Positions 22,053 through 31,620 are shown, numbered from the stretch's first letter. The stretch: DNA of 64,000 nt from Actinernus sp. WN-2022 (GCA_030867875.1 JAOWCC010000577.1:84611740-84675739), one strand, 5' to 3'. Notes: generated by a model from the letters alone, not told the origin. Translations and numbers: made by a program.

Positions 22053-22602
22053 TGAAGAAATAATTGCCCTACTAGGTGAGGATGTAACAGGCCCACCATC
22101 CAAAACAGAGGACGACGTAACAGATAACCGCGAAGCACTTGCAATTTTGGCTGCAACAGGTACAACGAAGGATTATCTAGGGAAAAATGTCTCTCTAGGA
22201 GATATTGCTAAACTACCTGAAAAAGAAGTAGATAGATTATATAGAAGGTATCAGGCCGTTCTAGCTCAGCAAATAACAGGAAGCTTAGTCGATGGTGTGA
22301 TGCGTCTAGCTACCCGCTTAGTTGCTTACCTAGTCCCCATAGATTCTCAAGAAGCACTGATCAAAGATCTACAAGAAGACCATCTAGTCCGCAACGAGAT
22401 CAGTGCTGCGACTGGGCTGTTATCACTTAAAGCAGGTCGCTTTGTAGCGCTAGCTAGCGTGTTGTTCCATGTATCTGGTCACATAGTCATTCCTGGTACC
22501 TCTGCTACCACACCTATTGAATCTTCACATATACCTACCATATCAAAACAAGATGGAGGAAACGGATCAGATAACTGCAGATCCCCCGAATACTGTGCCT
22601 GA
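22045..22602 (+). CDS. conserved Polinton protein following the ATPase, 185 aa
   Basis: The frame is open from ATG 22045 (MDDEEIIALLGEDVTGPPSK). An acidic N-terminus is followed by helical blocks (ALAILAATGTTKDYLGKNVS; QQITGSLVDGVMRLATRLV) and a hydrophobic stretch (GRFVALASVLFHVSGHIVI, about residues 131-149). The start overlaps the ATPase by 8 nt. The position directly after the ATPase and the MDDEEIIALLG start are recurrent in cnidarian Polintons. A structural or assembly role is inference. The last 17 codons overlap the next gene (ATG 22553), which could mean the original C-terminus was shorter. Confidence 0.5.
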   Translation: MDDEEIIALLGEDVTGPPSKTEDDVTDNREALAILAATGTTKDYLGKNVSLGDIAKLPEKEVDRLYRRYQAVLAQQITGSLVDGVMRLATRLVAYLVPIDSQEALIKDLQEDHLVRNEISAATGLLSLKAGRFVALASVLFHVSGHIVIPGTSATTPIESSHIPTISKQDGGNGSDNCRSPEYCA

Positions 22603-22913
22603 GAAAAAGGAAAAGATCCCAGGCGTGTTGCTGCTGGAAAAGCATTGGCAGAAAGCAACAAACGTGCCAGAGAGGCTCAAAAGCGGGAGTTAGCACGTGA
22701 AAGCGAATTGTCTAAAGAAACCGATGTGGGGGAAAGCTGGTCAAAAAACATGGCTACAAACACTACTCTAGCAGTAGTTGGCACGGGTGCTGCATTGGTC
22801 CCGCGTACTATCAATATAGAAGATACAAAGACGATACCTCTATAAATGCCAGCACGATACGACCCGCGAGTCCAATAGAGACTACGAAGGCAGCATTGCC
22901 GGATATGGAGTAG
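22553..22913 (+). pseudogene. small Polinton protein, Lys/Glu-rich with membrane segment, frameshifted
   Basis: ATG 22553 gives an acidic start (MEETDQITADPPNTVPEK). Near 22610 the frame shifts into a helical, charged region (AAGKALAESNKRAREAQKRE) followed by SWSKNMATNTTLAVVGTGAA, a short hydrophobic segment. A second shift near 22798 leads to a Tyr/Arg-rich juxtamembrane region and a Thr/Ser/Pro-rich tail stopping at 22911-22913. It is in tandem with the surrounding virion-block genes. No named family. Two one-base changes inactivate it as read. Confidence 0.4.
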
Positions 22914-22970
22914 GGGTGGTACAACATTTGAAGACTAGGACCATACTTTTAGGTTATATGTCATAGTAGG

Positions 22971-23282
22971 ATGGTAGAGAATAAATTGATGAAAACGGTA
23001 ACTAATGCCGCTATAGTTACTGGGCTTGCTACAGGCATTGGTTGGATTGCAAGAAAGGCCGTTAAGGAACCTATGCTCAACGACCCTTCTGCTTCAATAG
23101 TGAATTACGTGAAGTGGACGGCCGTGTTGGCTGGTAGCCTAGCTGCTAAGAAATATCTCGAGGACCAAAAGGACATACCAGCTCTATTTGTGAGGCCCAT
23201 GGCGTTGGCAGGAATCGGAATGGCCATTTTTTTGAGCCGTTTTGAATGCGACGGCATTCACTGGTGGTGGGGTGCTTGCTAG
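22971..23282 (+). CDS. small membrane protein of the Polinton virion block, 103 aa
   Basis: ATG 22971 opens a frame with two hydrophobic segments (TNAAIVTGLATGIGWIARKA, residues about 11-29; VKWTAVLAGSLAAKKYL, about 47-63). The last third overlaps the start of the next gene (ATG 23199), and residues about 77-103 coincide with that gene's own N-terminus in the same frame. The original protein therefore probably ended near DIPALF. No function known; its place among tandem small membrane proteins suggests a virion component. Confidence 0.4.
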   Translation: MVENKLMKTVTNAAIVTGLATGIGWIARKAVKEPMLNDPSASIVNYVKWTAVLAGSLAAKKYLEDQKDIPALFVRPMALAGIGMAIFLSRFECDGIHWWWGAC

Positions 23283-23622
23283 GTTTCTTTCTGGAAAAGA
23301 TGAAAGAATTGCTATAGCACGAGAGAGACACGACAAGGCTCTTGAGAAATACACAGCTGACAAGATATCCTACGATAAGGTACGTCAAAGATTATACGAC
23401 TATGCTCGAGAACAAGAAGGTCTGGAACGTGATGCTTACAACGTCCAAAACGACACCAACAAAGCTTTTGTGCGATCTGACAAGTTACGCCAGGAACTGA
23501 AACGCCTTAAAGCAATGAAAGAACCTCGTTTATCTGACTACTACGCAGGCGCCGGCAATGGCGGCCAGGAATATGTTCACTCTGCTCATACCTTTACTAT
23601 TACTTGGCAATTATTGGATTGA
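23199..23622 (+). pseudogene. Polinton coiled-coil protein, frameshifted near its start
   Basis: ATG 23199 (MALAGIGMAIFL) is in one frame. A one-base change near 23233, next to a run of seven T, moves the rest into the frame that reads LNATAFTGGGVLARFLSGKD. A long charged helix follows (ERHDKALEKYTADKISYDKV; about residues 30-110 predict coiled coil), then REPRLSDYY-like KEPRLSDYY before the stop at 23622. The pattern of a short hydrophobic N-terminus, coiled coil and a P-x-LSDYY tail recurs in cnidarian Polintons. The following gene (ATG 23558) overlaps its end by 65 nt. Confidence 0.4.
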
Positions 23623-23850
23623 TCGTTTCCATACTACATCCTTTACATCACTAACGGAAGTTACTTCACCATCGACCAGGTGCAGAGCCCTCTGCTGGCC
23701 AATTGACCTAAAGACTGGCCAAATCTATATTCGGCACTGGCTGATCACAACTGGTTATCACTTCTCAAAGCTACCTGTGAATAAGGAGACTAAACACGGG
23801 ATGACTGCACTATACATTCCTGGCCATGATCCACCTGTGGATATAACCAT
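23558..23850 (+). pseudogene. Polinton short membrane protein, C-terminus lost to LINE insertion
   Basis: ATG 23558 gives a hydrophobic signal/anchor segment (MFTLLIPLLLLGNYWI, residues 6-21). Another frame carries plausible continuation (ITNGSYFTIDQVQSPLL, about 23645-23695), so a shift probably occurred near 23625. The open frame runs without a stop into LINE coding sequence, giving an artificial 426-residue chimera up to 24838. The exact Polinton/LINE junction is not clear; I place it between 23700 and 23860. Confidence 0.35.
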
Positions 23851-24960
23851 CTACTCGGATATATCCAGAATCCCAGGACCTAATTCTAGAAATGTCACCG
23901 ATTCAGTAAACTTTAATTGTAATGATTCCGACCGACATTTGCATACCACGGTTCAAGTTCAAACTCCTTTGCTACAATACTCTAGGGACCAGTTGAAAAA
24001 CTTACGATATGCCTACTCTCCAGCGTTTGATGCCTTGCTCTACCGTAAACTCAAATATAATGCCATCTTCAGATTCAGGGGTACACGAGCTGGGAAACGA
24101 GTAAGAGAACGCTCTGCTAAACGTGCTAAAGAACGACCGATCCCAGTTATAATATCGATGCGATCGAAGAACCGAACACGTTCGAACTCGACGGCTAATT
24201 TACATAACATCATAAACGTTAGTCTCGAGAAACCGCACTCTTCATCCGCAATCACCAAACCACTACATATTGCCCTACTAAATGCTAGATATATCAACAA
24301 CAAATCTCTGTTAATTAAAGACTATGTTGTAGAACATAATATCGACATCATGGCAATCACCGAAACGTGGCTTAAACCTGATACTGAATCTCTCACAGTT
24401 CTAGAACTCTGTCCCAAGGGCTATGCTTTCTATCATGTGCCAAGGTCCAGCAGAACAGGAGGAGGTGTTGGCTTTCTTTACAGTAACTGCCTCAAAGTAG
24501 AAAAACTAGAAACAACAAGTTTTTCGTCATTTGAATATATGGAACTATTATTATATTCTACTACATCAGCTCTTCGTATCGCTATTATTTACCGTCCTCC
24601 ACCCTCCACTGCCAATGGTCTCACCCCGTCAATGTTTTTGAATGATTTCTCTACTCTATTAGAACGATATACTGTCTCCACTGCCAAACTTCTAAACCTT
24701 GGCGACTTCAACTTTCACATTGAGAGTCCTTCAGACAGTCAAACTACTTCATTTTTGCAACTACTGAGCTATAACAACCTAAAACAGTATGTGTCCAGCT
24801 CAACACATAAAAGCAACCACACCTTGACCTTGTTATAACCCGCTCAGACGAGCATACTGTCTTGAATTGCTCTGTACATGACGCTGACCTCTCTGATCAC
24901 TGCGTCATCCACTGTGATCTATCTCTGGTCAAGTTTAGTGCAGGGCTCCGCGAAATCGAA
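23850..24960 (+). mobile_element. LINE fragment (CR1/L2 group): N-terminal region and AP-endonuclease
   Basis: Within the open frame ending at 24838, IPGPNSRN (near 23880) recalls the degenerate NPGP start of some CR1/L2 LINE ORFs. It is followed by YSRDQLKNLRYAY and an Arg-rich stretch. Then comes an AP-endonuclease domain: LHIALLNARYINNKS, DIMAITETWL (24345-24375), GGGVGFLYS, IAIIYRPPPS and LNLGDFNFHI (about 24700). A one-base shift near 24828 separates the final D..LSDHC motif (about 24885-24905). The reverse-transcriptase part is missing, so this piece is 3'-truncated. It lies in the plus-strand virion block of the Polinton. Confidence 0.75.
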
Positions 24961-25035
24961 GGTCTATCTAATGTAAAGGGCTTATATATAGACCTTATAC
25001 CCATATATATATGATGGTTGAGCATAAATAAATGC

Positions 25036-25088
25036 AAAAAAGAAGAATAAGAACTAGTTGGCTAGACTAGTCTTTATTCTTCTTTTTT
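25036..25088. terminator. hairpin with AT-rich arms, possible bidirectional 3'-end signal
   Basis: Arms 25036-25058 (AAAAAAGAAGAATAAGAACT...) and 25066-25088 pair at 21 of 23 positions around a 7-nt loop (TGGCTAG). AATAAA occurs just upstream on the plus strand (AAATAAATG near 25027) and on the minus strand inside the right arm. It separates the virion block/LINE from the integrase gene. A role in transcript 3'-end formation is inference. Confidence 0.45.
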
Positions 25089-25113
25089 GTCTTCGTATTA
25101 GGGCCTCATCGTT

Positions 25114-26081
25114 ATGCTACATATGATGGATGCTCGCCTTGCGAACATCTTCTATGGTCCGGAGGGATACTGAAAAGGGCATGCTGCAATTGGTAAGTTA
25201 GCGGTGGTAGCAAAGGTATCGGAGGACGAAGCTAAGGGTTGGTTAGAGAAACAAGCCCTGTGGCAGATATACCTACCACCACCACGATATATCCAACGAC
25301 CACATTGGACCGTATCGAAACCAAATGAGGTTCACCAAGCTGATTTGATCTTTCTACCTTACGATCGACCTGGACGGGGACGAAAGCTTCTCGATATAAA
25401 AAAGCCGAGCCTTTAACCTCGAAAGATAGTGGAGATGTTGCTGCAGCTTTCGAACGAATCTGCCGGCGTAGTCCACTAGAATGGCCAAAAACATTGCAAG
25501 TAGATCCTGGTAGGGAGTTCATAGGACGTATGTCTGAAACTTTAGAACTACATGGGGCGCAAGGCTTTGTTGAGAGAGCAAATAGAACACTAGCTGAGAG
25601 GTTGTTTGGATTCCAATATGCAAAGGAGATGGTACTTGCTTGAGAAGGATCTGATGTACATAGTAGAGAATGGGTGTTGCGGCTTCCAGATGTTATCAAA
25701 GCCATGAATAACGAGGTGACTCGACTTACGGGAAAAGAACCTTCGAACACAGTGTTGGAACAGTAAGTGAACATAAAAACTCCTACATCTTCACGGCCTG
25801 TTGGATTAGAAGAAAGACGTTTGCCGTTTGATGTTCTAGTTCGATATCTCTATGCACCAGGGAAGTTGGAAGGGGGTGAAAGACGTAGAGCAACTGATCA
25901 TGTGTGGAGTTTGGAGACATATGGTATTTCGCGAAGTGTAGTATCTTCGGGACAGCCTGTGCTGTACTATTTGGGTGTTGGTAAAGGCCATAAGCGGGGC
26001 TTCGTACGGGAAGAGCTACAAGTGGTACCTAGGGATACAGAACTGCCACCAAAAGGGATCCTAATCGTACCCAGCCGCTAG
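25114..26081 (+). pseudogene. Polinton retroviral-type integrase, degenerate
   Basis: ATG 25114 (MLHMMDARLANIFYGPEGY) meets TGA at codon 20 where Trp is likely. The frame shifts before KLAVVAKVSEDEAKGWLEKQ. The rve core follows: first Asp in VHQADLIFLPY (about 25335), second Asp in LQVDPGREFIG (about 25500), and the Glu in HGAQGFVERANRTLAERLFG (about 25580). Only 22 residues separate the second Asp from the Glu, where DD(35)E is usual, so an internal deletion has removed about 13 codons. Further stops lie at about 25640 and 25764. The C-terminal region (LPFDVLVRYLYAPGKLEGG to the stop at 26079-26081) has the chromodomain-like beta barrel pattern usual for Polinton integrases. It overlaps the convergent polymerase stop. 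Confidence 0.8.
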
Positions 26082-29000
26082 ACGGTACTCTATAGGCTCG
26101 GTGTGGATACCATCTGGGAGAACGTATCTTTTGTCGTAGTAAGCTGAAAGACCAAGTTTCTGCTGTTCATAAGTTGCCATACCTTCTGGCAGTAGACGGA
26201 AGCCTCGGTTTTCTGCTATGTCGATACTACCCTGGAGTGCTGCTTTGAATCGATCCCACGAAACATCGTTGTGCCGCCTAGACATACCTTTGGTGGAATA
26301 TTTTCTACTGGCACCTACGTCGACATAGTAGGCTTTTGAGCATAGGATAATGGCGCTCTGTCCTTCGAATTCGAGTTTGAAGAGACCTGGTGTACGACTG
26401 CTCCACTTATCACAAGCTAACCAATCCTTTAGACAAGCCACGAAATCCTTGTGCAATTCTGGTCGTACCACTTCGTCGATGCTGTTTCCTGAGATGGCGA
26501 TGTATGCGCTGTCGGTATCCATCTGTATGTATTCGAAATCCTTTCGATCGATATACTTGTCAAGGAAGTCGTACACGCCGGGCACGAATAACCATAAAAA
26601 CGGCGGGGTTGAGTGTAACATAAAACGTAAAAGTAACGCCATTTCCTTACTTCTACTCTAAATTTGACGAAATGTTGGCAGGTTGGTAACAAAGTAAGAC
26701 TACATTTTTCAGGACAATCGTTTCTGTATTGTGACGTTGTTGTGACGTCATAAGAGATACCTCCTTTTTTGGCGAAAATTAACCTTTAAAACACGTTTCA
26801 AAAATATTACGTCATCAGAAAGCTTTTATGAAGTATTAATTTGCCGAAAATTTGAACTTTCTACGATAAATATATTCAAAGTTATGGACGATTTACTGTT
26901 TTTATGACGTCATTATTAGTGACGTCATACTTCAAGCTTAAATCAGATTGCCGACTATAAAAATATTATTAAAGAGAATACTATGACTTGTAAGTATTAG
27001 CTAAATGCATTTCATCGATAAAATTCCAAAAACATTGAACTGGCTATTTTCTGAGCGTACAAAAATATATTTATGATGTCATAATGACGTTTACAAAAAA
27101 TGGGGCTTCAATTCTAAGCTGTTATACTAAAAAAATCAAAATTCTAAAAAGAACACGTTGTTATTACTAAAGAGCTATATTATTGTGCAAAATATGATGT
27201 ACCAGTATTTCAAACTGTAAAAGTTAAAACAAGCGACATTTTTATAAATGGTTTTATGCTATTTATTTCCCGCCAACTTTTGGCGGGAAAATTACCAACA
27301 TTCAAACTTTAATAACTTCCGTTTACTTCAACCGATCGAGAACGGGTTTTCGATTATTTCATTCTCATGAAAAAGAGATTTTAAAAAGATATAATAAAAC
27401 GTTTTTAGAGGTAATAAAAAATTATAAGAAACCTATAAGAAAAGGATATATGACGTCATTGTGACGTCATAATGATGGCTATATTAGCTTAACTTATCAG
27501 ACTTTGTTTTGTTTACACTCCTTTATACACCTACCAAAATTCATTCTTCTATGTCGAAAACTTTTAAATATATATAAAACCCACCGTTTTTACGATCATT
27601 TGTGCCCGGCGTGGTAGTAGAACTCGAGCATACGAAGCTTGGCAAGCTGGTACACAGCTATACCTACTTGGAAAGGTCGTTTGATTCGGATCTGGTTCTT
27701 TCTACTCTCGAGTTCGTATGCATCGCCAACTTCCTCTAAGTCTGAAAACCAAACACTTCGCAAAGCTTTGTCCACAACCTTCTCATCTTTGGTATAGGTG
27801 ACATTAGTTTGTCGCTCCAAAGCTTCGATCAACTTTCCGTAGGCGCTATTGCCGAGTAGCTTGAACACATATACTAGCAAGGCTTTGCTTTTATCCACAT
27901 CTCTTGTACGTCGCGCTTCGGTGACTTGGTCCACAAACCATTCGAATATTTTCTTAGGTTCGTAGTCTATTGTGCGGTAGACAGCAGTGATGACTGCTCC
28001 GTGGTCTAGATACCAAAGTAGAAGAGGGGCATATAGCAGTAGCCTCTTTCCATAGAGATTTCTTTCGACCAGTCTTCTCGAGGTAGGATAACATTTCTGG
28101 TGGGATTGCTTTGTCTGGAATTCTCTATTGTAGAAGAAGGGAGACATCTCCTCGAATTTCTTCCACAACTTTCTAGGTATCTCGATATCTACCTCTGCGT
28201 AACCAAACCACGAACCGTTCTGTAGGCATTCGACAAGTCCTTCGGAGGCTGGACCTGGCTCGTCATAGTGTACAACCTCTTCTTTTCCACAAGGCATTTC
28301 TAGGGCCATAGTAGAAAGATATAGGGCGTTGGCATCGTATCCAAAATCATACGACAAATTTTGGTTCCCTCCTGATGGCTGCGAATCTTAGTAAACCCTG
28401 CTTCGTGACGTCTGGTGAACACTATGCTTGGTCCTCCTACAACAGCATTTTTCAGCATATGATAAGCCTCCTCATCTGGGGCATACAACTCAGCTCCACG
28501 TTCTACACTACCTCGAAGAAGGAATTGTAGCGAGACTCCGGGAATAGACACTGCATCTTTTAACATGTCTACCCCCTTTTCGTGGTAGAAATTGCGCATC
28601 TTTCCGAGGGCCTCTAGAAATGGCACTACATCCCATGTGTTATAGTATCGTAGCCAGTCAGCTAAGATCTTCATTCCCTTTGCATGAAAGGTGCGCTTAC
28701 AATCATCGAACTCTGTCCTAGATAGTAGGTGACCTCCTTTTAACTTTGAACCCCACTCTTGATAGTCTGGTAGTCCGATATGATCCAACTTTTCTGGTGA
28801 ATTAAACCACTCATATGGGAAGAAACTCTTCTGCAGCTCACATCCATACGCGGCGATCCAACGTTCATAGGAAGTGCCGGGACCAAGATAATTCATCACA
28901 TCGAGGAAACGAAATTCAGGGAACAAGAGAAACATAGTGGAGTTAGCCTTCTTTGCTACCCGGACCTTCTTGCACGTGTCCGCGATAGTTTCTACAAAGT

Positions 29001-30937
29001 AGTTTCTGATCAAATTCAAATCATACCGACCGGAGTTGAAACCTAGTATAGGAACTTGGTTGGTCCATTCGTTGATTTTAGTCTGTTGTTCTTTTGATAG
29101 GGTGTCGAAAGAGAATTCGGGTGTCCTGGGGCAGAACTGTTCTACGACGACTTCTCGGATTACTTTTGCTCTTCGCTGGAGTTCTTCGACGAAGGCAGCT
29201 ATGAGTTCCTTTGGATCGAATCGACAGAGGAAAGTTGGTGTGCGGTTGTATGTATCGGCAATTGATACTGATATGGGAGCGTGTACATTTTCGGTCCGTT
29301 GGTTGTCGATAGACAGTTTGTATTGGGGTTGGAACTGGTTCGTTAGTCTTCTTTGTGGAGCAGCCCCAGGCCTCCACTACTGTATAGCCTGCCTTGCGTA
29401 GATTTGCTGTTCTTTTGCATGTTTTACGATATAGATATCTACTTCGAGGGAAGCATTTTGGACAGCCGTGGTAGTAACATCCCAGGAATTGGAAGATGGT
29501 GTTGGAGAGAGGTTCGTAGCCATCCACAAGGGCTCCTTCTATCAAACGCTCTCCGCCGTGCCCATAAGCTGCGTGATGGATATGCTGCTGAAGTGCTTCC
29601 GATGCTCGCTTTAACCAACGTAGAGCTGATTTTCTAGAAGTGTTTTCCGGCCAGAAGGCTTTTTCATAAGCGGATTGGGGAGCCTTGATTGCTTTTCCGG
29701 GACAAACGATCTTTGTTTCGCCACGACTACAAATATTTGCATGGCGTTGAAGGTTGTCCACTCGTGTGAACCGTTGCTTACAATCGTTACATACGTAGGT
29801 GTGCCCTAGTTTGCTAATGTTATTGATATAGAAGGCGTGCCCGTTGTATATACCTATTATCATCACGCGGTTGTAGTGGGCTGCATGCCGTGTCAGATGC
29901 CAAGCGCCATTCTCCGTAGGTTCATACACCCGAATGCCTATTCCGAAGTGTAACTCGACCTCGTTCAGCTGGTCTAAAGAAGTTTTGGGAACATCTAATG
30001 TAGATGCTACCAGGTGGTAGAAATCCTGAGCTAATTCCCGAGCTGCGTCGCAACACCTATCCGCGCGTGCTCCATTGTATAAAGCAAGGCAGCGCCACAG
30101 ACATAGGTTATCACCTTTTTGGTCGAGAGCGAACATACCTTTTTTCTGCCTAAGCCATTTTGGTAGAGGGCCTGTCCCCAACAGCGGCTGATGATCCAGC
30201 AGGACTTTGACATCCACATACATACAACGAACGAATGCCCATTGGGTGTTGGGGCGATCAATGTTGTCGGGATTCAATCGAGATAGCTCCCTGTCGGCAA
30301 TCCACTCCTCTGCATCTCCTAGGATGTTCACCCATGGAGAACCGGGGACAGTCTTGGAGAATAGCATCACACGCCCATCGTTAACATTGCGAATGCGATA
30401 GGAGTAGCCATACCGTAGGTAGAAGCTCGTTTCTACATTTGCAGTCAACTTTTCCATGATCCTAGGCGTCAAATCTCCTGCCACACCTCGAAAGAAGCGC
30501 CATTGGATGGTGCGCCTACCTTTCTCCTCTCCCTCAAGCATACCGTCTCTCTCATTGAGAATGGCGTCTGCCTCTCGAGCTAGCCTCTGTTCCAATGGCT
30601 CTCGCATGATCCGCCGGGTAGCTCGTCGTATATGAGGCAAACGTCTTCGAGGGTTTGCTATAGCACGGTCTTCAACGGCTTTTGCCCTTAGGCTTGCATC
30701 GACCTCCTCATCCAACTGTTTGGTTTCACGTGCGCGTTGGGCACGCTTGTGTGGATTTTCAGGATCACCTCGAAGAGCTGGAAACCTATTTGTTTGGTCG
30801 GCTCGTTCGATTCTCTTCTGCCGTTCTGTGGCACGAACTTCAGATATTGCCTGTCCAAGCCTGGCTTTGTCGAGCGTAGAGAAACCTCGAAGACAAAACT
30901 GCTTTGCTTGCCTGCGCGCTTCTTTGAGGGTCACCAT
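26061..30937 (-). pseudogene. Polinton protein-primed type B DNA polymerase (POLB), interrupted
   Basis: ATG at 30937. The N-terminal frame (to about 29370) has a charged region (1-140), an OTU-like region (about 268-378: DNLCLWRC, then IYNGHAFYI), a C2H2 zinc finger (YVCNDCKQRFTRVDNLQRHA, 381-400) and a GGERLIEGALVDGY...GCYYHGCPKCF nuclease-like block (about 460-496). After a one-base shift near 29365, the exonuclease motif FNSGRYDLN follows (about 29030). A second shift near 28365 leads to motif A (DANALYLSTM, about 28320), then motif B (KLLGNSAYGK, about 27850). A 1,040-bp transposon (26574-27613) splits LEFYY from DFLDKY. Motif C (IQMDTDSAY, about 26515) and the C-terminus run to the stop at 26061. 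All three polymerase motifs survive, but the gene cannot make a full product. Confidence 0.9.
26574..27613. mobile_element. 1,040-bp non-autonomous TIR transposon inside POLB
   Basis: The ends are CACGCCGGGCAC...GTGCCCGGCGTG, and the inverted similarity continues for about 35 bp (CRTAAAAACGGYGGGTT). The 3-bp duplication GTA flanks it (26571-26573 and 27614-27616). Removing it and one GTA rejoins the polymerase codons for F-Y-Y-D-F in frame, proving insertion into an already present gene. The interior is about 70% AT, has no ORF, and carries five perfect TGACGTCA octamers plus several near matches. A 3-bp duplication with CAC-starting ends fits EnSpm/CACTA-like elements loosely; the superfamily is not certain. 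Confidence 0.85.
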
Positions 30938-30966
30938 TTTCTTTGGTAATACCTATATATATCCTT

Positions 30967-31086
30967 TCTCTAATTGAATGTGAGTTGTTAGAATCCTCGC
31001 ATCAACCAACTACAAGTTATTTTCTCAGGCATCGTTCGATATACCTTATAATAGAGTATCTCTAATAGGAGTGTGAGTTGTTAGAA
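30967..31086 (-). promoter_or_regulatory. paired direct repeats upstream of POLB
   Basis: TCTCTAAT followed by a variable 4-5 nt and TGTGAGTTGTTAGAA occurs twice (30967-30993 and 31059-31086), 92 bp apart, between the POLB start (30937) and the right TIR. A weaker TATATATA stretch lies at 30952-30961, right next to the ATG. Duplicated motifs at this place could be promoter elements or binding sites used at the replication end; neither is shown. Confidence 0.4.
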
Positions 31087-31113
31087 GCTGGATAGCGGGT
31101 ACATCTATGGTAA

Positions 31114-31494
31114 CCCGAAGATAATAAGTTGGGATTGGGTACATATTGTGGTCTACAAAGTCCAACAAATGCGTTGGGGAGGGAGGGGGTTATCGGATGT
31201 GACAAAAAAATGAAAAAAAAGGTGCTCACCAGAACCCCCATTTTGTATACTACTGACTATCTACAAACGTTGGATGGCCCCCAACCTAAATATCTTTGTT
31301 GAAATTTCTACCCCAAGGACGCTCATTTAGATATTTTGTCATGTCTGGCACTTTCTAGAGATAAAAAGTCGAGATTTTGTACAAAATAACACCTTTTGTG
31401 GTCAAAATTTCAACAAAAGAAGCTTTGGGGCGGAGGAAATCCAACATTATTGGAGCGGGATTGCTGGTATCATTTCTCCTCCGTATATACTACT
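31114..31494. repeat. Polinton right terminal inverted repeat
   Basis: Inverse of 14566-14945, starting at CCCGAAGATAATAAGTTGGG and ending ...CCGTATATACTACT. It is followed by the TGAAT target duplicate (31495-31499) and the resumed tandem repeat. Confidence 0.95.
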
Positions 31495-31620
31495 TGAATT
31501 CCACAGCTAAACCACGGCAGAAATTAGATCCCCCCTTACTGCCTGTTTATGTCTGTTGTTTTCATGGGTAATATGTTAACTGAATTCTACAGCTTAACCT
31601 GGGCAGAAATTAGCTTTCCC
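31495..31620. repeat. ~95-bp tandem repeat (right part, resumed after Polinton)
   Basis: This starts TGAATTCCACAGCTAAACC and contains a complete further unit (TACTGCCTGTTTATGTCTGT...GGGTAATATGTTAACTGAATT) plus the start of another. It is the continuation of the array at 14208-14565 beyond the Polinton. Confidence 0.85.

Larger units (their letters stand above)
14566..31494. mobile_element. Polinton/Maverick DNA transposon (virus-like), degenerate, 16.9 kb
   Basis: The element begins AGTAGTATATACGGAGGAGA and ends with the exact inverse, inside about 380-bp TIRs. TGAAT occurs on both sides (14561-14565 and 31495-31499), so the target duplication is 5 bp, or 6 bp with one mismatch. Polintons are self-synthesising transposons related to adintoviruses. 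They encode a protein-primed DNA polymerase, a retroviral-type integrase, a packaging ATPase and double- and single-jelly-roll capsid proteins, and may form virions. Polymerase, integrase, ATPase, major capsid protein and several conserved accessory proteins are present here. All four core genes are broken. A LINE fragment (about 23850-24960) and a 1,040-bp TIR transposon (26574-27613) are nested inside. I could not find the usual cysteine protease. Confidence 0.95.

Noticed and set aside
22045..22602. Capsid protease for the 185-aa ORF after the ATPase
   Set aside because: No His-Asp-Cys triad arrangement and a helical, membrane-like composition; left as a conserved protein of unknown function.
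29036..29401. 121-codon plus-strand frame
   Set aside because: Shadow of the polymerase exonuclease region on the minus strand.
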